A DNA stretch of 64,000 nt from Limnohabitans sp. G3-2 (GCF_002778275.1 NZ_NESG01000002.1:1-64000), one strand, 5' to 3'; positions 52,535-61,739 are shown, counted from the first letter of the stretch. Notes: generated by a model not told the origin, from the sequence alone. Numbers and translations are program-made.

Positions 52535-53554
52535 TCACACGCTGAGCGGCGCTTCCTGCATCTGCTCGACCTGCTCTTGCAGCATGAGCACCTGACCGCG
52601 CCAATAGTCGGGCGTGCCAAACCACGGAAAGTTGATCGGGAAAATCGGGTCTTCCCAACGCCGCGCCAGCCAGGCGCTGTAGTGGATCAGCCGCAAGGTG
52701 CGCAGCGGCTCGATCAGGCGCAGCTCAGCGCGGTCAAAGTCGCGCACCTGCTCGTAGCCGTCCAGCAAGGCCGACAGCTGCTGCGTGCGCTGCCCGCGGT
52801 CACCCGAGAGCAGCATCCACACATCCTGCACGGCAGGCCCCATGCGGGCGTCGTCCAGGTCCACAAAGTGCGGGCCGCCGCCGGGCAGCTCAGCGGGGGT
52901 CCACAAAATGTTGCCGGGGTGGCAGTCGCCATGCAGACGAATCAGGCGGCTATCTGCTGCGCCCTGGGCAAAGGCTTCTTGGATCAAAGCCAGCGCAGGC
53001 AACAATGCCTCGCGCCATTCGCGTTCCACCTCCAGAGGAATCATTTGGTTTTTTTGAAGCCACTCGGCAGGCTCGAGCGCGAAGGTCTGCACATCGAGCG
53101 TGGGCCTGTGCACAAAGGGCTTGGCTGCCCCCACGGTGTGGATGCGGGCCAGAAAGCGGCCAATCCACTCCAGCACGTCAAAATCATCCAACTCAGGCGC
53201 TCGGCCGCCGCGCAAAGGGCTGACCGAAAAGTCAAACCCTGGCGTGTGGTGCAAGGTTTGCCCGTTCAAGGCCATGGGCGCGACCACGGGCACTTCGGCG
53301 GCCACCAGCTCCGCAGCAAAGTCGTGTTCTTCCTGAATTTGGTCTCGGCGCCAGCGTCCGGGCCGGTAAAACTTGAGCACCACCGCCGATGCCCCTTGGA
53401 CCGGTTCATCCAGGTGGGCACGGTACACGCGGTTTTCGTAAGAACTGAGCGCCAACAAGCGGCCATCGGGCCACAGCCCGAGGTCGGTCAAAGCGTCCAT
53501 CACCCGGTCCGGGGTGAGTTCGGCGTAGGGGTGCAAAGCGTTCGGTTCGGTCAT
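52535..53554 (-). CDS. srkA: Stress response serine/threonine protein kinase SrkA (YihE/RdoA)
   Basis: A 339-residue kinase of the APH/choline-kinase fold. The catalytic loop LIRLHGDCHPGNILW and the metal-binding FVDLDDARMGPAVQDVWM are clear, and the start LTPDRVMDALTDLGL...LALSSYENRVYRA matches YihE. In E. coli it protects against stress-induced death and is linked to the Cpx system. I chose the ATG at 53554 (MTEPNALHPYAELTP); the upstream frame overlaps the enoyl-CoA hydratase gene. The gap to that gene is 31 nt on the same strand. Confidence 0.92.
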   Translation of the reverse strand: MTEPNALHPYAELTPDRVMDALTDLGLWPDGRLLALSSYENRVYRAHLDEPVQGASAVVLKFYRPGRWRRDQIQEEHDFAAELVAAEVPVVAPMALNGQTLHHTPGFDFSVSPLRGGRAPELDDFDVLEWIGRFLARIHTVGAAKPFVHRPTLDVQTFALEPAEWLQKNQMIPLEVEREWREALLPALALIQEAFAQGAADSRLIRLHGDCHPGNILWTPAELPGGGPHFVDLDDARMGPAVQDVWMLLSGDRGQRTQQLSALLDGYEQVRDFDRAELRLIEPLRTLRLIHYSAWLARRWEDPIFPINFPWFGTPDYWRGQVLMLQEQVEQMQEAPLSV

Positions 53555-53585
53555 GCGTCGATTGTGACCGAGCGCTTGATCCGAC

Positions 53586-54392
53586 TCAGCTTCCGGTGAA
53601 GCGGGCCGGCCGTTTTTCGACGAACGAGCGCACACCCTCGGCCGCATCCTCGCTGTTGGACAGCGTTTTCTGCACCGAAATGAAATCGTGCATCGCCACC
53701 AGTGGGCCGTGCTCCACGGCCTTGAGGACGTTCTGGCGCGTGGCCACCACTGCCAGAGGCGCTTGCGCGGCAATTTGCCCCGCAATGCGCAGGGCCTCGG
53801 CCAGCAAGCCTGCCGCAGGCACCACCTTTTGCACAAAGTTCAGGCGCAGCGCCTCGGCGCTGTCGAACACATCGGCCGTCAGCAAATGCAAAAGCGCATT
53901 GCCCGAGCCCGCACGCTCGGCCATGCGCAGCGTGGCGCCGCCCGTGGCCATGATGCCGCGCTGCACCTCCAACTGGGAAAACCGGCAGTCGTCGGCCGCC
54001 ACCACGATGTCGGCGGCCAGCATGAGTTCAATGCCCAGCGTGTAGGTGATGCCCTGCACCGCCACCACCATGGGCTTGGTGCGGCGGCGGTAGCCCTCCA
54101 TGCCCAGGTTGAGCGGGTCCACCAGGCCCAGTGGCACGGCCTTTTCGCCGCGTTGCATCAGCGGCGCAATGGTGGGCAAATCGAGTCCGGCCGTGAAATG
54201 GTCGCCCGCCGCACACAGCACGCCCACGCGCAGCGCGGGGTCGTCGTCCAGCCGGGTGTAGGCCTCGCCCAGCTCGCGGTACATCTTGGGCGTGAAGCCG
54301 TTGCGCTTGGCCGGGCGGTTGATGCAAATCTGAAGGACTGCACCGTGCACGGTGCAGTCGATCTGGCCTTCGGGGTGGTGCGTGGTGTTCAT
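53586..54392 (-). CDS. Enoyl-CoA hydratase/isomerase family protein
   Basis: A 268-residue crotonase-fold enzyme. The oxyanion-hole segments are DHFTAGLDL and GITYTLGIELMLAADIVVAAD, followed by FSQLEVQRGIMATGGATLRM, which carries the usual acidic active-site position. Crotonases hydrate or isomerise enoyl-CoA. The gene lies between srkA and a 3-hydroxyacyl-CoA dehydrogenase on the same strand, suggesting a short fatty-acid or butyrate-type step pair. A REP-like pair stands in the spacer. The exact substrate is not given by sequence. Confidence 0.88.
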   Translation of the reverse strand: MNTTHHPEGQIDCTVHGAVLQICINRPAKRNGFTPKMYRELGEAYTRLDDDPALRVGVLCAAGDHFTAGLDLPTIAPLMQRGEKAVPLGLVDPLNLGMEGYRRRTKPMVVAVQGITYTLGIELMLAADIVVAADDCRFSQLEVQRGIMATGGATLRMAERAGSGNALLHLLTADVFDSAEALRLNFVQKVVPAAGLLAEALRIAGQIAAQAPLAVVATRQNVLKAVEHGPLVAMHDFISVQKTLSNSEDAAEGVRSFVEKRPARFTGS

Positions 54393-54415
54393 CGCGCTCG
54401 CTCTGATGGATTTCT

Positions 54416-54502
54416 GTAGGAGGCTGCCCCTGCAGCCGAATGCTGGTGTGGTCGAAGGGGTGAGCAGGGCACCCACATTCGCGAGCAGGGGCTCGCGCTC
54501 AC
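54416..54502. repeat. REP-like inverted pair between two fatty-acid genes
   Basis: Forward unit 54416-54440 (GTAGGAG, stem GCTGC/GCAGC, loop CCCT, CGAA) and reverse unit 54478-54502 (stem CGAGC/GCTCG, outer frame GTGAGCG). The two units differ in stem sequence, yet each stem is perfectly paired. Confidence 0.82.
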
Positions 54503-54523
54503 CCAGCCCCAGCAGTCAACAGC

Positions 54524-55372
54524 TCAGTACCTGTAAACGCCCTGCCCAGTCTTGCGGCCCAGGCGGCCTGCGGCGACCATTTCTTTGAGCAAGGGGCTGG
54601 GGCGGTATTTGCTGTCGCCGTACTCCTTGAGGTAAACCTCCATCACGGCCAGGCACACATCGAGGCCGATCATGTCGGCCAGCGCCAGCGGGCCAATGGG
54701 TTGGTTGCAGCCGAGCTTCATGCCCGCGTCGATGGCTTCGGCTTCGGCCAGGCCTTCGCCCAACACGAAGAAGGCTTCGTTGATCATGGGCACCAGGATG
54801 CGGTTGACCACAAAACCGGGGGCGTTCTTCACCGTGATCGGCGTCTTGCCCAGCGCCAGCGCCAGCTCGTGCACCGCGTCGTGCGTGGCGTCGCTGGTTT
54901 GCAGGCCACGGATGATCTCGACCAGCGCCATCATGGGCACGGGGTTGAAAAAGTGCATGCCGATGAAACGGTCCGCACGCTGCGTGGCGGCGGCCAGTTG
55001 CGTGATCGAGATCGACGAGGTGTTGGACGCGATCAGCACCTTGGGGGCCAGCATGCCGTCGAGCTGCTTCAAGATCTTGACCTTGAGTTCGTGGTTTTCG
55101 GTGGCGGCTTCGATCACCAGCTGGGCACCCTGGAGGTCGTCGTAGCTTGAGCTGCCCTTGATGCGGCCCAGCGCAGCGGCCTTGTCGGCTTCGCTGATCT
55201 TTTCTTTCTTGACCAGACGGTCCAGGCTGCTGGCGACGGTGGCCACGCCTTTGGCCACGGCCGCGTCCGAAATGTCGACCATCACCACTTGGATGCCCGA
55301 AACGGCGCACGCCTGTGCGATGCCATTGCCCATGGTGCCTGCGCCAATGATGCCTACGGTCTGGATGCTCAT
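54524..55372 (-). CDS. 3-hydroxybutyryl-CoA dehydrogenase (3-hydroxyacyl-CoA dehydrogenase)
   Basis: A 282-residue NAD-dependent dehydrogenase, the usual size for Hbd/PaaH. The Rossmann motif GIIGAGTMGNGIAQ is at residues 8-21. VIEAATENHELK, ASNTSSISITQLA, the catalytic-His segment GMHFFNPVPMMALVE, and APGFVVNRILVPMINEAF follow. It interconverts 3-hydroxyacyl-CoA and 3-ketoacyl-CoA, for example in butyrate or polyhydroxybutyrate metabolism. It starts the minus-strand group with the enoyl-CoA hydratase and srkA. Confidence 0.92.
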   Translation of the reverse strand: MSIQTVGIIGAGTMGNGIAQACAVSGIQVVMVDISDAAVAKGVATVASSLDRLVKKEKISEADKAAALGRIKGSSSYDDLQGAQLVIEAATENHELKVKILKQLDGMLAPKVLIASNTSSISITQLAAATQRADRFIGMHFFNPVPMMALVEIIRGLQTSDATHDAVHELALALGKTPITVKNAPGFVVNRILVPMINEAFFVLGEGLAEAEAIDAGMKLGCNQPIGPLALADMIGLDVCLAVMEVYLKEYGDSKYRPSPLLKEMVAAGRLGRKTGQGVYRY

Positions 55373-56021
55373 GTTCTTTCCTTCAAAACGAGATAAAAGG
55401 GTTCAATAACCATCTTAACGGGGCGAGGTCTCAGCTCCCTGACACCCGGTGGACATGCGATGGTTCAAAACCAAGCCACGTACCATGAACATCAACTTGT
55501 GGATTCTTTGTCCCGGCAGGGCTGGCACGGCAAGTGGTTGCGCTTTGCGAAGACCCTGTTGAGCGTGCAAGGTTGGGAGTTCAGGCGTGGGCGTTTGCGA
55601 TGGAGCACTACGATTTGGAAACACAGTGCTTGCTGAGGCAGATGGCGTGGGTTGAGTAGCTGGCCAGCAGTTAAAGATGGCGGTGTCTGCTTTGCAGCGA
55701 TTGTTGTCAGCGATCGTCGCAAGCGGAGGTGCAGCTGTCGGCCAGTAAGAGACTTTGGGCTATTAGAGGTAGCATCCCTCTAAAGGCTAAGCTGCACATT
55801 CAAATCGTGCTGGGCAGGCCAAACACCCAATTAGCCCGTGAGATTACTCCAAGAAATCTTGTTTTATTGGATTCAGTTGACGAATCAGGGGTGGGAAAAC
55901 CACTATTAAAAACTACAGGCTATTTTCGGTAAGATTATCCGAACATCTCTTCGAGCTGACCTTGCATCCTGTTAGGCCTATCTCCCTAGATTTCGAACAC
56001 AGTTCAATTCTTTGGAATAAT
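55373..56021. other. Gene-poor, AT-rich spacer at the edge of an island
   Basis: Apart from the glycosyltransferase remnant (55489-55659) I find no supportable gene. A perfect 7-bp hairpin TTAGAGG-TAGCATC-CCTCTAA lies about 55762-55782. The 67-codon frame at 55729-55932 has no recognisable features. Base composition falls steadily toward the AT-rich gene at 56022. Confidence 0.6.
55489..55659 (+). pseudogene. Remnant of a group 1 glycosyltransferase C-terminus
   Basis: A short open stretch of 56 codons, bounded upstream by TGA (55486-55488) and ending in TAG. It reads GFFVPAGLARQVVALCEDP, then VERARLGVQAWAFAMEHYDLE. This is the C-terminal pattern of GT4-type glycosyltransferases: G-F-x-V-P, an L-x-x-L-x-x-D-P helix, then R-x-x-L-G and a Y-D motif. 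There is no start codon in a suitable place and no N-terminal or catalytic part, so it is a gene fragment. It suggests that a surface-polysaccharide locus once stood here. Confidence 0.6.
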
Positions 56022-56741
56022 ATGAAAAAAATTCTACTTGGTGCTCTATTTTCTGTATTCACATGTCCGTTATTTTCCCAAAGTGTCTTTAAAGGTTTTT
56101 ACATAGAAGGTTTTTTGGGAACTCAGGCTAATAAGCCATCTCCAAGTTCTGACTATGCTGGAGCTTCAGGTTATGTTTGCAGTAATTGTCCAACAGGCAA
56201 GATGGGTAACGTGGCTACTAACTCTCAAATGACATTTGGAGCAAAGATTGGATATAAATTTTCAGATAGCATCAGGTCTGATTTAAGCTATTACAGAGTG
56301 AATTTTGGCAAAACAACATGGGGAACTGATTTTAACAGTTTCAATGGTACATATAACCAATCAAATGCAACACCATTTTCAGCATCTTTAAAATCAGATA
56401 CTTTTTTAGCAAGCGTTTACTACACACTACCACTTAATAATGGTTTAAATCCTTATATTGGAGCTGGAATTGGTCCGTCAATTAACTCTATGGGGACAGT
56501 AAATGAGGGTAACTATAACTCTCCAAAGGGGGGTACACAGTTAGCTCTTGCATACAAATTTGATATAGGCCTCATGTATGATATTTCTCAAGAATTAATT
56601 TTAGACTTAGGTGTCGGATTAATTAATACTGGTAACTTTTCATCTGGCACAACGCGTAATAATAATGAGGTCATTGCTCCATACAAATTTAATGGACAAT
56701 TAAATCCAATCGCGACTCTTGGATTGGTTTATAAATTCTAA
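56022..56741 (+). CDS. Outer-membrane beta-barrel protein (OmpA-like/OmpW-like fold), atypical composition
   Basis: A 239-residue protein with a signal peptide (MKKILLGALFSVFTCPLFSQ). The mature part has alternating short beta strands with aromatic ends (FYIEGFLGT, IGYKFSDSIRSDLSYYRVNFG, FLASVYYTLPLN, GLNPYIGAGIGPSI, LALAYKFDIGLMYDI) and the terminal strand IATLGLVYKF, ending in Phe, typical of a BamA-assembled eight-strand barrel. I chose the ATG at 56022 with GGA 8 nt upstream; the longer frame to 55962 has no signal-peptide logic. The gene is far richer in A+T than all neighbours, so recent transfer is likely. A terminator follows. Confidence 0.82.
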   Translation: MKKILLGALFSVFTCPLFSQSVFKGFYIEGFLGTQANKPSPSSDYAGASGYVCSNCPTGKMGNVATNSQMTFGAKIGYKFSDSIRSDLSYYRVNFGKTTWGTDFNSFNGTYNQSNATPFSASLKSDTFLASVYYTLPLNNGLNPYIGAGIGPSINSMGTVNEGNYNSPKGGTQLALAYKFDIGLMYDISQELILDLGVGLINTGNFSSGTTRNNNEVIAPYKFNGQLNPIATLGLVYKF

Positions 56742-56765
56742 CTCACTACTTTTATCTTCACTCCC

Positions 56766-56788
56766 AAACCACCTTCGGGTGGTTTTTT
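56766..56788 (+). terminator. Rho-independent terminator after the outer-membrane protein gene
   Basis: AAACCACC (56766-56773), TTCG tetraloop, GGTGGTTT (56778-56785), followed by T residues to 56788. Confidence 0.92.
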
Positions 56789-56872
56789 GTTACCTGTGAA
56801 GGGCTGCTTTGGGTCGGCTGCTGCCAGTCGGCAGAATTTTTGCAAGGTCTGCTTCCAGCCTAATCTTGACTC

Positions 56873-57679
56873 TCAACTCCTGAACCGCTTCCTCGTCAAC
56901 GCCAACGCAATCCAGAACGACACCACGGCAAACCCCGCCAGCACCAGCACATGCTGCAGCGCTTGGTCAGGCCAGCGGTCCAAAAACAGCGGGCGCACCA
57001 AATCTACCGCCACCGACAGCGGCAACCAATCGGCGATCACGCGCACCCAACTGGGCAACTGCTCTCGCGGGAAGAAGATGCCCGAGAGGAACATCATGGG
57101 CGTGAGGAACAGGGTGAAGTAATAAGTGAAGAAGTCGTAGCCTTTGGCCAGCGCGTTGAAGATCAGCGCCATGCAGCTGAAGGTGATGCCCACGCCCAGC
57201 AACACGGGCCAGGCCACCAAGAGCTTCCAGCTGTGGCTGATACCCAGCGCCAGCATCACCCCCAAAATGGCCGTGACGGTGAACAGCGCCTTGAACGCCG
57301 CCCAGAGCATTTCGGCCAGCACCACGTCATCGAGGCGCACCGGGGCGTTCATGATGCCGTCCCAGGTTTTTTGCACATGCATGCGCGAGAACGCGGAGTA
57401 CAGCGCCTCAAACGTGGCCGCGTTCATGGCGCTCATGCAGATGCTGCCGCTGGCCAAGTACAGGATGTAAGGCACTTTTTCGCCGCCCAGCTCGATCTGC
57501 CCGACCAAGGCACCAAGGCCATAACCAAAGGCCACCAGCCACATGAGCGGCTCGGCGATGTTGCCCACCAAACTGGGGATGGCGAGCTTTTTCCAGACCA
57601 GCCAATTGCGCAGAAACACCGGCCACCAGCGCATGGACAGACGGGGCGCGGCCCAGATGTTGTTTTGAATTTGACTCAT
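56873..57679 (-). CDS. ABC-2 type exporter permease (NodJ family)
   Basis: A 268-residue membrane protein with six helices of the ABC-2 type. The pattern FLRNWLVWKKLAIPSLVGNIAEPLMWLVAFGYGLG, in its two halves, and the DGIMNAPVRLDDVVLAEMLWAA and FLSGIFFPREQLP segments are those of the NodJ/polysaccharide exporter group. It is the membrane partner of the ATPase encoded just upstream (gap of three bases). In non-rhizobial bacteria such pairs export unknown lipids or oligosaccharides. Confidence 0.88.
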   Translation of the reverse strand: MSQIQNNIWAAPRLSMRWWPVFLRNWLVWKKLAIPSLVGNIAEPLMWLVAFGYGLGALVGQIELGGEKVPYILYLASGSICMSAMNAATFEALYSAFSRMHVQKTWDGIMNAPVRLDDVVLAEMLWAAFKALFTVTAILGVMLALGISHSWKLLVAWPVLLGVGITFSCMALIFNALAKGYDFFTYYFTLFLTPMMFLSGIFFPREQLPSWVRVIADWLPLSVAVDLVRPLFLDRWPDQALQHVLVLAGFAVVSFWIALALTRKRFRS

Positions 57680-57682
57680 GTC

Positions 57683-58612
57683 TCAGCCCTCCTCTCGGAT
57701 CTGGCGTCCGGTCAATTTCAAGAACAGGTCTTCCAGATTGGAAGGTCGGTGCAGCGTGCGCAGCGTGGGCCAGGCCTCGAGTGCGTGCATCAAGGCGCGG
57801 CTGTCTTGGGTGTAGAAGAAAACGGTTTCACCGCTGACCTCAACCCGCCCTGCCAGAGTTTTCAGGCTGGCCTCTTGCGCCAGTGCCACGGCGCCTTGGC
57901 CAAACACCTCCACCACCTCGGGCTCCAGGTGCTCGGCGATCAGGTCGCGGGGTTTGCCTTCGGCAATCTTGCGGCCTTGGTCCAACACCAAGAGGCGGCT
58001 GCACAAGCGCTCGGCCTCGTCCATGAAGTGGGTGGTGAGCAAAATGGATTTGCCTTCTTGCAAGAGCACCTGCAGGCGCTCCCACATCAGGTGTCGCGCC
58101 TGCGGGTCCAGACCTGTGGTGGGCTCGTCCAACATCAGCAATTGCGGGTGGTTGATCAGGGCGCGGGCCAGGCTCAAGCGGCGCTTCATGCCACCCGACA
58201 GCTCACCGGGCTTGGATTTGGCTTTGTGGCTGAGCGCACCAAACTCCAGCAGTTGCGGGATGCGTTCGCGGATGGTGGCGTCGGGCAGCCCAAAGTAACG
58301 GCCAAAGACCAGCAGGTTTTCTTCGGCGGTGAAGTCCGGGTCCAGCGTGTCCATCTGCGCGACCACGCCCAGCTGCGCTTTGATGGCGAGCGCATCGCGG
58401 GGCATTTGTTGGTCGCCAAAATACGTGATGCTGCCGCTGCCCGGCTCAGACAAGCCCAGACACATGCGCAGCGTGGTGGTTTTGCCCGCACCGTTGGGGC
58501 CGATCACGCCCAGGCATTCTCCGGGCTCGATGTGGAAAGACAGGTCATTGACCACTGTGGCCTCGCCATAGCGTTTGACCAGGTGGTTCACAGAAAGCAA
58601 TGGGGTGTTCAT
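57683..58612 (-). CDS. ABC exporter ATP-binding protein (NodI family)
   Basis: A 309-residue ABC ATPase: Walker A GPNGAGKTTTLR, signature LSGGMKRRLSLARAL, Walker B LLMLDEPTTGLDPQARH, His switch LTTHFMDEAERLCSRLLVL, and a C-terminal extension with HRPSNLEDLFLKLTGRQIR. The length and the segment QLGVVAQMDTLDPDFTAEENL match NodI. It pairs with the NodJ-like permease three bases downstream. I chose the ATG at 58612; the open frame upstream runs through REP-like repeats and the divergent psd gene. Confidence 0.9.
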   Translation of the reverse strand: MNTPLLSVNHLVKRYGEATVVNDLSFHIEPGECLGVIGPNGAGKTTTLRMCLGLSEPGSGSITYFGDQQMPRDALAIKAQLGVVAQMDTLDPDFTAEENLLVFGRYFGLPDATIRERIPQLLEFGALSHKAKSKPGELSGGMKRRLSLARALINHPQLLMLDEPTTGLDPQARHLMWERLQVLLQEGKSILLTTHFMDEAERLCSRLLVLDQGRKIAEGKPRDLIAEHLEPEVVEVFGQGAVALAQEASLKTLAGRVEVSGETVFFYTQDSRALMHALEAWPTLRTLHRPSNLEDLFLKLTGRQIREEG

Positions 58613-58643
58613 GCCCCGGATTGTGCCTGCTGTGGCAGGCACA

Positions 58644-58893
58644 TTCGGCCGCAGGGGCGGCCTCCCACAGGGAAAAGCGCAGCCATTTGTGGGAACAGCG
58701 CAGATGATTGTGAGGGCAGAGCAGATTTTTTGTGGGAGCGAGCCCCTGCTCGCGAAAGTGCACCTGCACCACTGCACCCATTCGGCCGCAGGGGCGGCCT
58801 CCCACAGGGAAAAGTGCAGCCATTTGTGGAAGCAGGGCTGCTGTTGGTGGGAGCAGAGCAGATTTTTTGTGGGAGCGAGCCCCTGCTCGCGAA
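58644..58893. repeat. Duplicated REP-like pair in the divergent spacer before psd
   Basis: Reverse units 58644-58668 and 58781-58805 (stem GGCCGC/GCGGCC) and forward units 58732-58756 and 58869-58893 (stem CGAGC/GCTCG). The pair has been tandemly duplicated with a 137-bp period (58644-58780 and 58781-58917), including the non-palindromic text between units (shared AGCAGATTTTTT, GCAGCCATTTGTG). A degenerate fifth copy begins at about 58918. Confidence 0.88.
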
Positions 58894-58981
58894 TCTTCAC
58901 CTGCGCCACTGCACACATTCGCCCGCATGGGCAGCCCGATAAAATCAAGCCTTTGTTATGCAACGCCCCGGCGGCCCCCAC

Positions 58982-59839
58982 ATGTCCAGCTCCTTTTCTG
59001 ACCGTTTGGCGGTCTTGCCGCAGTACCTGATCCCCAAACAAGCCCTGACCGCCTTTGCGGGCTGGGTGGCGAGCAGCCAGTGGGGCAGCGTGACCACCGG
59101 CATCATCGACCGCTTTGTGCGCCGGTACAACGTGAACATGGCGGAGGCGGCCAACCCGGACACGGCCAGCTACAAAAGCTTCAACGAATTTTTCACCCGC
59201 CCCTTGCGCGGCGATGCCAGACCACTGGCCCAGGCCCACTGGGTCAGCCCGGTGGATGGCGCCATCAGCCAATGCGGTCCGATTGCCGGCGACCAAATCT
59301 TCCAAGCCAAGGGCCACAGCTACAGCACGCGCGCGCTGGTGGGCGGTGATGCAGCGCTGGCCGCACAGTTTCAAGACGGCGAATTCGCCACGCTCTACCT
59401 CAGCCCACGCGACTACCACCGCATCCACATGCCGTGCGCGGGGCGGCTGACGCGCATGATCTACGTGCCGGGCGACTTGTTCTCGGTGAACCCGACCACG
59501 GCACGCGGCGTGCCTGGCCTGTTTGCCCGCAACGAGCGCGTGGTCTGTGTGTTCGAAGGCGAGCAAGGCCCGTTTGTGATGGTGTTGGTGGGCGCCACCA
59601 TCGTGGGCAGCATGGCCACCGTGTGGCACGGGGTGGTCAACCCGCCGCGTCCGGGTTCGGTGCGCGAATGGACCTACGAGATGGGCAACATCGCCCTGGC
59701 CCAGGGCGAAGAGATGGGCCGGTTTTTGCTCGGCTCCACCGTGGTGATGCTTTTCCCCCAAGGGGTGATGCGGTTCAACACCGACTGGACGCCCACGCGC
59801 CCGATCGTGATGGGCGAGGCGATGGGCTCGCTGGTTTAA
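58982..59839 (+). CDS. psd: Phosphatidylserine decarboxylase proenzyme
   Basis: A 285-residue membrane-associated enzyme that makes phosphatidylethanolamine. The autocleavage motif LGST is at residues 250-253; the Ser becomes the pyruvoyl cofactor. Other family segments are [34 protein letters not shown] and the active-site His in [14 protein letters not shown] 58982 (MSSSFSDRL) is chosen; ATG 58958 would add eight residues, and neither has a clear ribosome site. It is convergent with kup. Upstream lies the duplicated REP-like array. Confidence 0.93.
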   Translation: MSSSFSDRLAVLPQYLIPKQALTAFAGWVASSQWGSVTTGIIDRFVRRYNVNMAEAANPDTASYKSFNEFFTRPLRGDARPLAQAHWVSPVDGAISQCGPIAGDQIFQAKGHSYSTRALVGGDAALAAQFQDGEFATLYLSPRDYHRIHMPCAGRLTRMIYVPGDLFSVNPTTARGVPGLFARNERVVCVFEGEQGPFVMVLVGATIVGSMATVWHGVVNPPRPGSVREWTYEMGNIALAQGEEMGRFLLGSTVVMLFPQGVMRFNTDWTPTRPIVMGEAMGSLV

Positions 59840-59840
59840 C

Positions 59841-59875
59841 CGGGGTCTGACCCCGATCAACTGGCCCCGATCAAA
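59841..59875. repeat. Short hairpin and 15-bp direct repeat between psd and kup
   Basis: CGGGGT-CTG-ACCCCG at 59841-59855 is a 6-bp hairpin two bases past the psd stop. CCCCGATCAA is repeated at 59851-59860 and 59866-59875. No T-run is present. Confidence 0.45.
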
Positions 59876-61739
59876 TTTCGATCTTCGAGCCCAGCTCCAC
59901 CACACCGTTGGTGGGCAGGTTCAAAAAGGCCGCAGCGCCGCTGGCGTTGTGGTGCATTTGGGCAAAGAGTTTTTCGCGCCAAGTGGCCATGCCGCCGCCA
60001 ATGGTGGGAATCACGATGTCTCGTGACAAGAAATAACTGGTCGTCATTGGGTCGAGCTTGTAGCCTTCGCCTTCAATGGTGGCCAAGGCGCTTGGCAAGT
60101 CGGGGTTGTCCTTGAAACCATAGCTGACGATGACTTGCCAGCAGTCGTGCCCCAGCGGCGTCACATCCAATCGCTGCCCGACGTCCACCCGCGGCACCTC
60201 GTGGCTGCGCACCGTGACAAACAAATTACGCTCGTGCAACACCTTGTTGTGCTTGAGGTTGTGCAGCAAGGCATTGGGCACTGCGCCTGTCTCGGCCGTC
60301 AAAAACACGGCCGTGCCCTCGACACGTGTGGGCGGGGAAATGAACACGGCTTCCAAGAAATCGGGCAAACGCAAAGCGTCAGAACGCAAGGATTCGTTGA
60401 GCAAGCGTCGGCCATCGTGCCAAGTCAGCATCAGCGTGAACACGACTGCACCAATGAACAGCGGGAACCAACCACCGTCCAACAGCTTGAGCATGTTGGA
60501 GGCCCAAAACGCCAGATCGACCACAAAGAAAAAGCCCGTCGCGCCAATGCACAAGGCCAAAGGCAATTTCCATGCATACCGGATCACATAAAAGGTCAGC
60601 ACCGTGGTGATCAGCATGTCGGTGCACACCGCAATGCCGTAGGCCGCTGCGAGGTTGCTCGACGACTTGAACATGACCACGGCCAAAACAATGGCCACAA
60701 ACAAGCCCCAGTTGACGAAGGGCATGTAGATTTGCCCAGTATCGGTCTCACTGGTGTGTTGAACTTCCAAACGGGGCAGATAACCGAGCTGAATGACCTG
60801 CTTGGTCACACTGAAGGCCCCCGAAATCAACGCTTGCGACGCAATGACCGTGGCCATGGTGGCCAAACCCACCAAAGGCAGCAAGGCCCACTCGGGCGCC
60901 ATCATGTAGAAAGGGTTTTTGACCGCTGCGGGCTCGGCCAGCAGCAAGGCACCTTGCCCAAAGTAGTTCAGGGTCAGGCAGGGCATGACCACACTGAACC
61001 AGGCCAGGCGAATGGGTTTTTTGCCAAAGTGGCCCATGTCGGCATACAGCGCCTCGCCACCCGTGACACACAAGACCACCGCACCCAAAATGATGAAGGT
61101 GGTGCCTGGCTCATTCCACATGAAGCTCAAGGCGTAATGCGGGCTGATGGCCAACAGGATTTCGGGGCGCTGCACGATGTGCGAAACCCCCAACACCGCG
61201 ATGGAAAGAAACCAAACCAGGGTGATGGGCCCAAAGAATTTGCCAATGCCTGCTGTGCCGCGCTTTTGCACCCAAAACAGCAGGAACAGAATCACCAAGG
61301 TGATTGGGATGACCGACTTTTTGAAAGTGGGCGAGATGATCTCCAAGCCCTCGACGGCCGACAACACCGAAATAGCGGGGGTGATGACCCCGTCGCCATA
61401 AAACAAGCAGGTACCAAAAATACCGACGATCAGCAAAACCTTGCGGGTTCTCGGGCGGTCTTTCACCGATTGCGAAGCGAGCGCCAACATGGCCACCAAG
61501 CCGCCTTCACCATGGTTGTCGGCGCGCAGCACCAAGACCACGTACTTGACCGACACAATGGTGGTCAGGGTCCAAAAGAAAATCGAGAGGATGCCGTAGA
61601 CGTTGGTGGGCGTGAAAGGGACATGGCCGGAGCCAAACACCTCTTTCATCGCATACAGCACGCTGGTGCCGATGTCGCCGTACACCACGCCGATGGCGCC
61701 CAAGGTCAGCGCGGCGAGAGAGGATTTGGTAGATGACAC
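59871..61739 (-). CDS. kup: Low-affinity potassium transporter Kup
   Basis: A 622-residue membrane protein, the usual KUP length, with twelve N-terminal helices and a cytoplasmic C-terminal domain of about 150 residues. Family signatures are [20 protein letters not shown] at the start, [34 protein letters not shown] and [19 protein letters not shown]. It couples potassium uptake to protons. The start is GTG at 61739. It is followed on the opposite strand by psd. Confidence 0.95.
   Translation of the reverse strand: MSSTKSSLAALTLGAIGVVYGDIGTSVLYAMKEVFGSGHVPFTPTNVYGILSIFFWTLTTIVSVKYVVLVLRADNHGEGGLVAMLALASQSVKDRPRTRKVLLIVGIFGTCLFYGDGVITPAISVLSAVEGLEIISPTFKKSVIPITLVILFLLFWVQKRGTAGIGKFFGPITLVWFLSIAVLGVSHIVQRPEILLAISPHYALSFMWNEPGTTFIILGAVVLCVTGGEALYADMGHFGKKPIRLAWFSVVMPCLTLNYFGQGALLLAEPAAVKNPFYMMAPEWALLPLVGLATMATVIASQALISGAFSVTKQVIQLGYLPRLEVQHTSETDTGQIYMPFVNWGLFVAIVLAVVMFKSSSNLAAAYGIAVCTDMLITTVLTFYVIRYAWKLPLALCIGATGFFFVVDLAFWASNMLKLLDGGWFPLFIGAVVFTLMLTWHDGRRLLNESLRSDALRLPDFLEAVFISPPTRVEGTAVFLTAETGAVPNALLHNLKHNKVLHERNLFVTVRSHEVPRVDVGQRLDVTPLGHDCWQVIVSYGFKDNPDLPSALATIEGEGYKLDPMTTSYFLSRDIVIPTIGGGMATWREKLFAQMHHNASGAAAFLNLPTNGVVELGSKIEI

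Noticed and set aside
55755..55815. tRNA-like hairpin and TTCAAAT text
   Set aside because: The 7-bp hairpin lacks the invariant U33, the T-arm has a mismatch and no acceptor stem can be formed.
55729..55932. 67-codon frame in the AT-rich spacer
   Set aside because: No signal peptide, domain or ribosome site; composition does not look coding.
55962..56760. Possible integron cassette (GTTAGGC near 55971 resembles an attC core site)
   Set aside because: No matching RYYYAAC partner at a suitable distance on either side, and no integrase.
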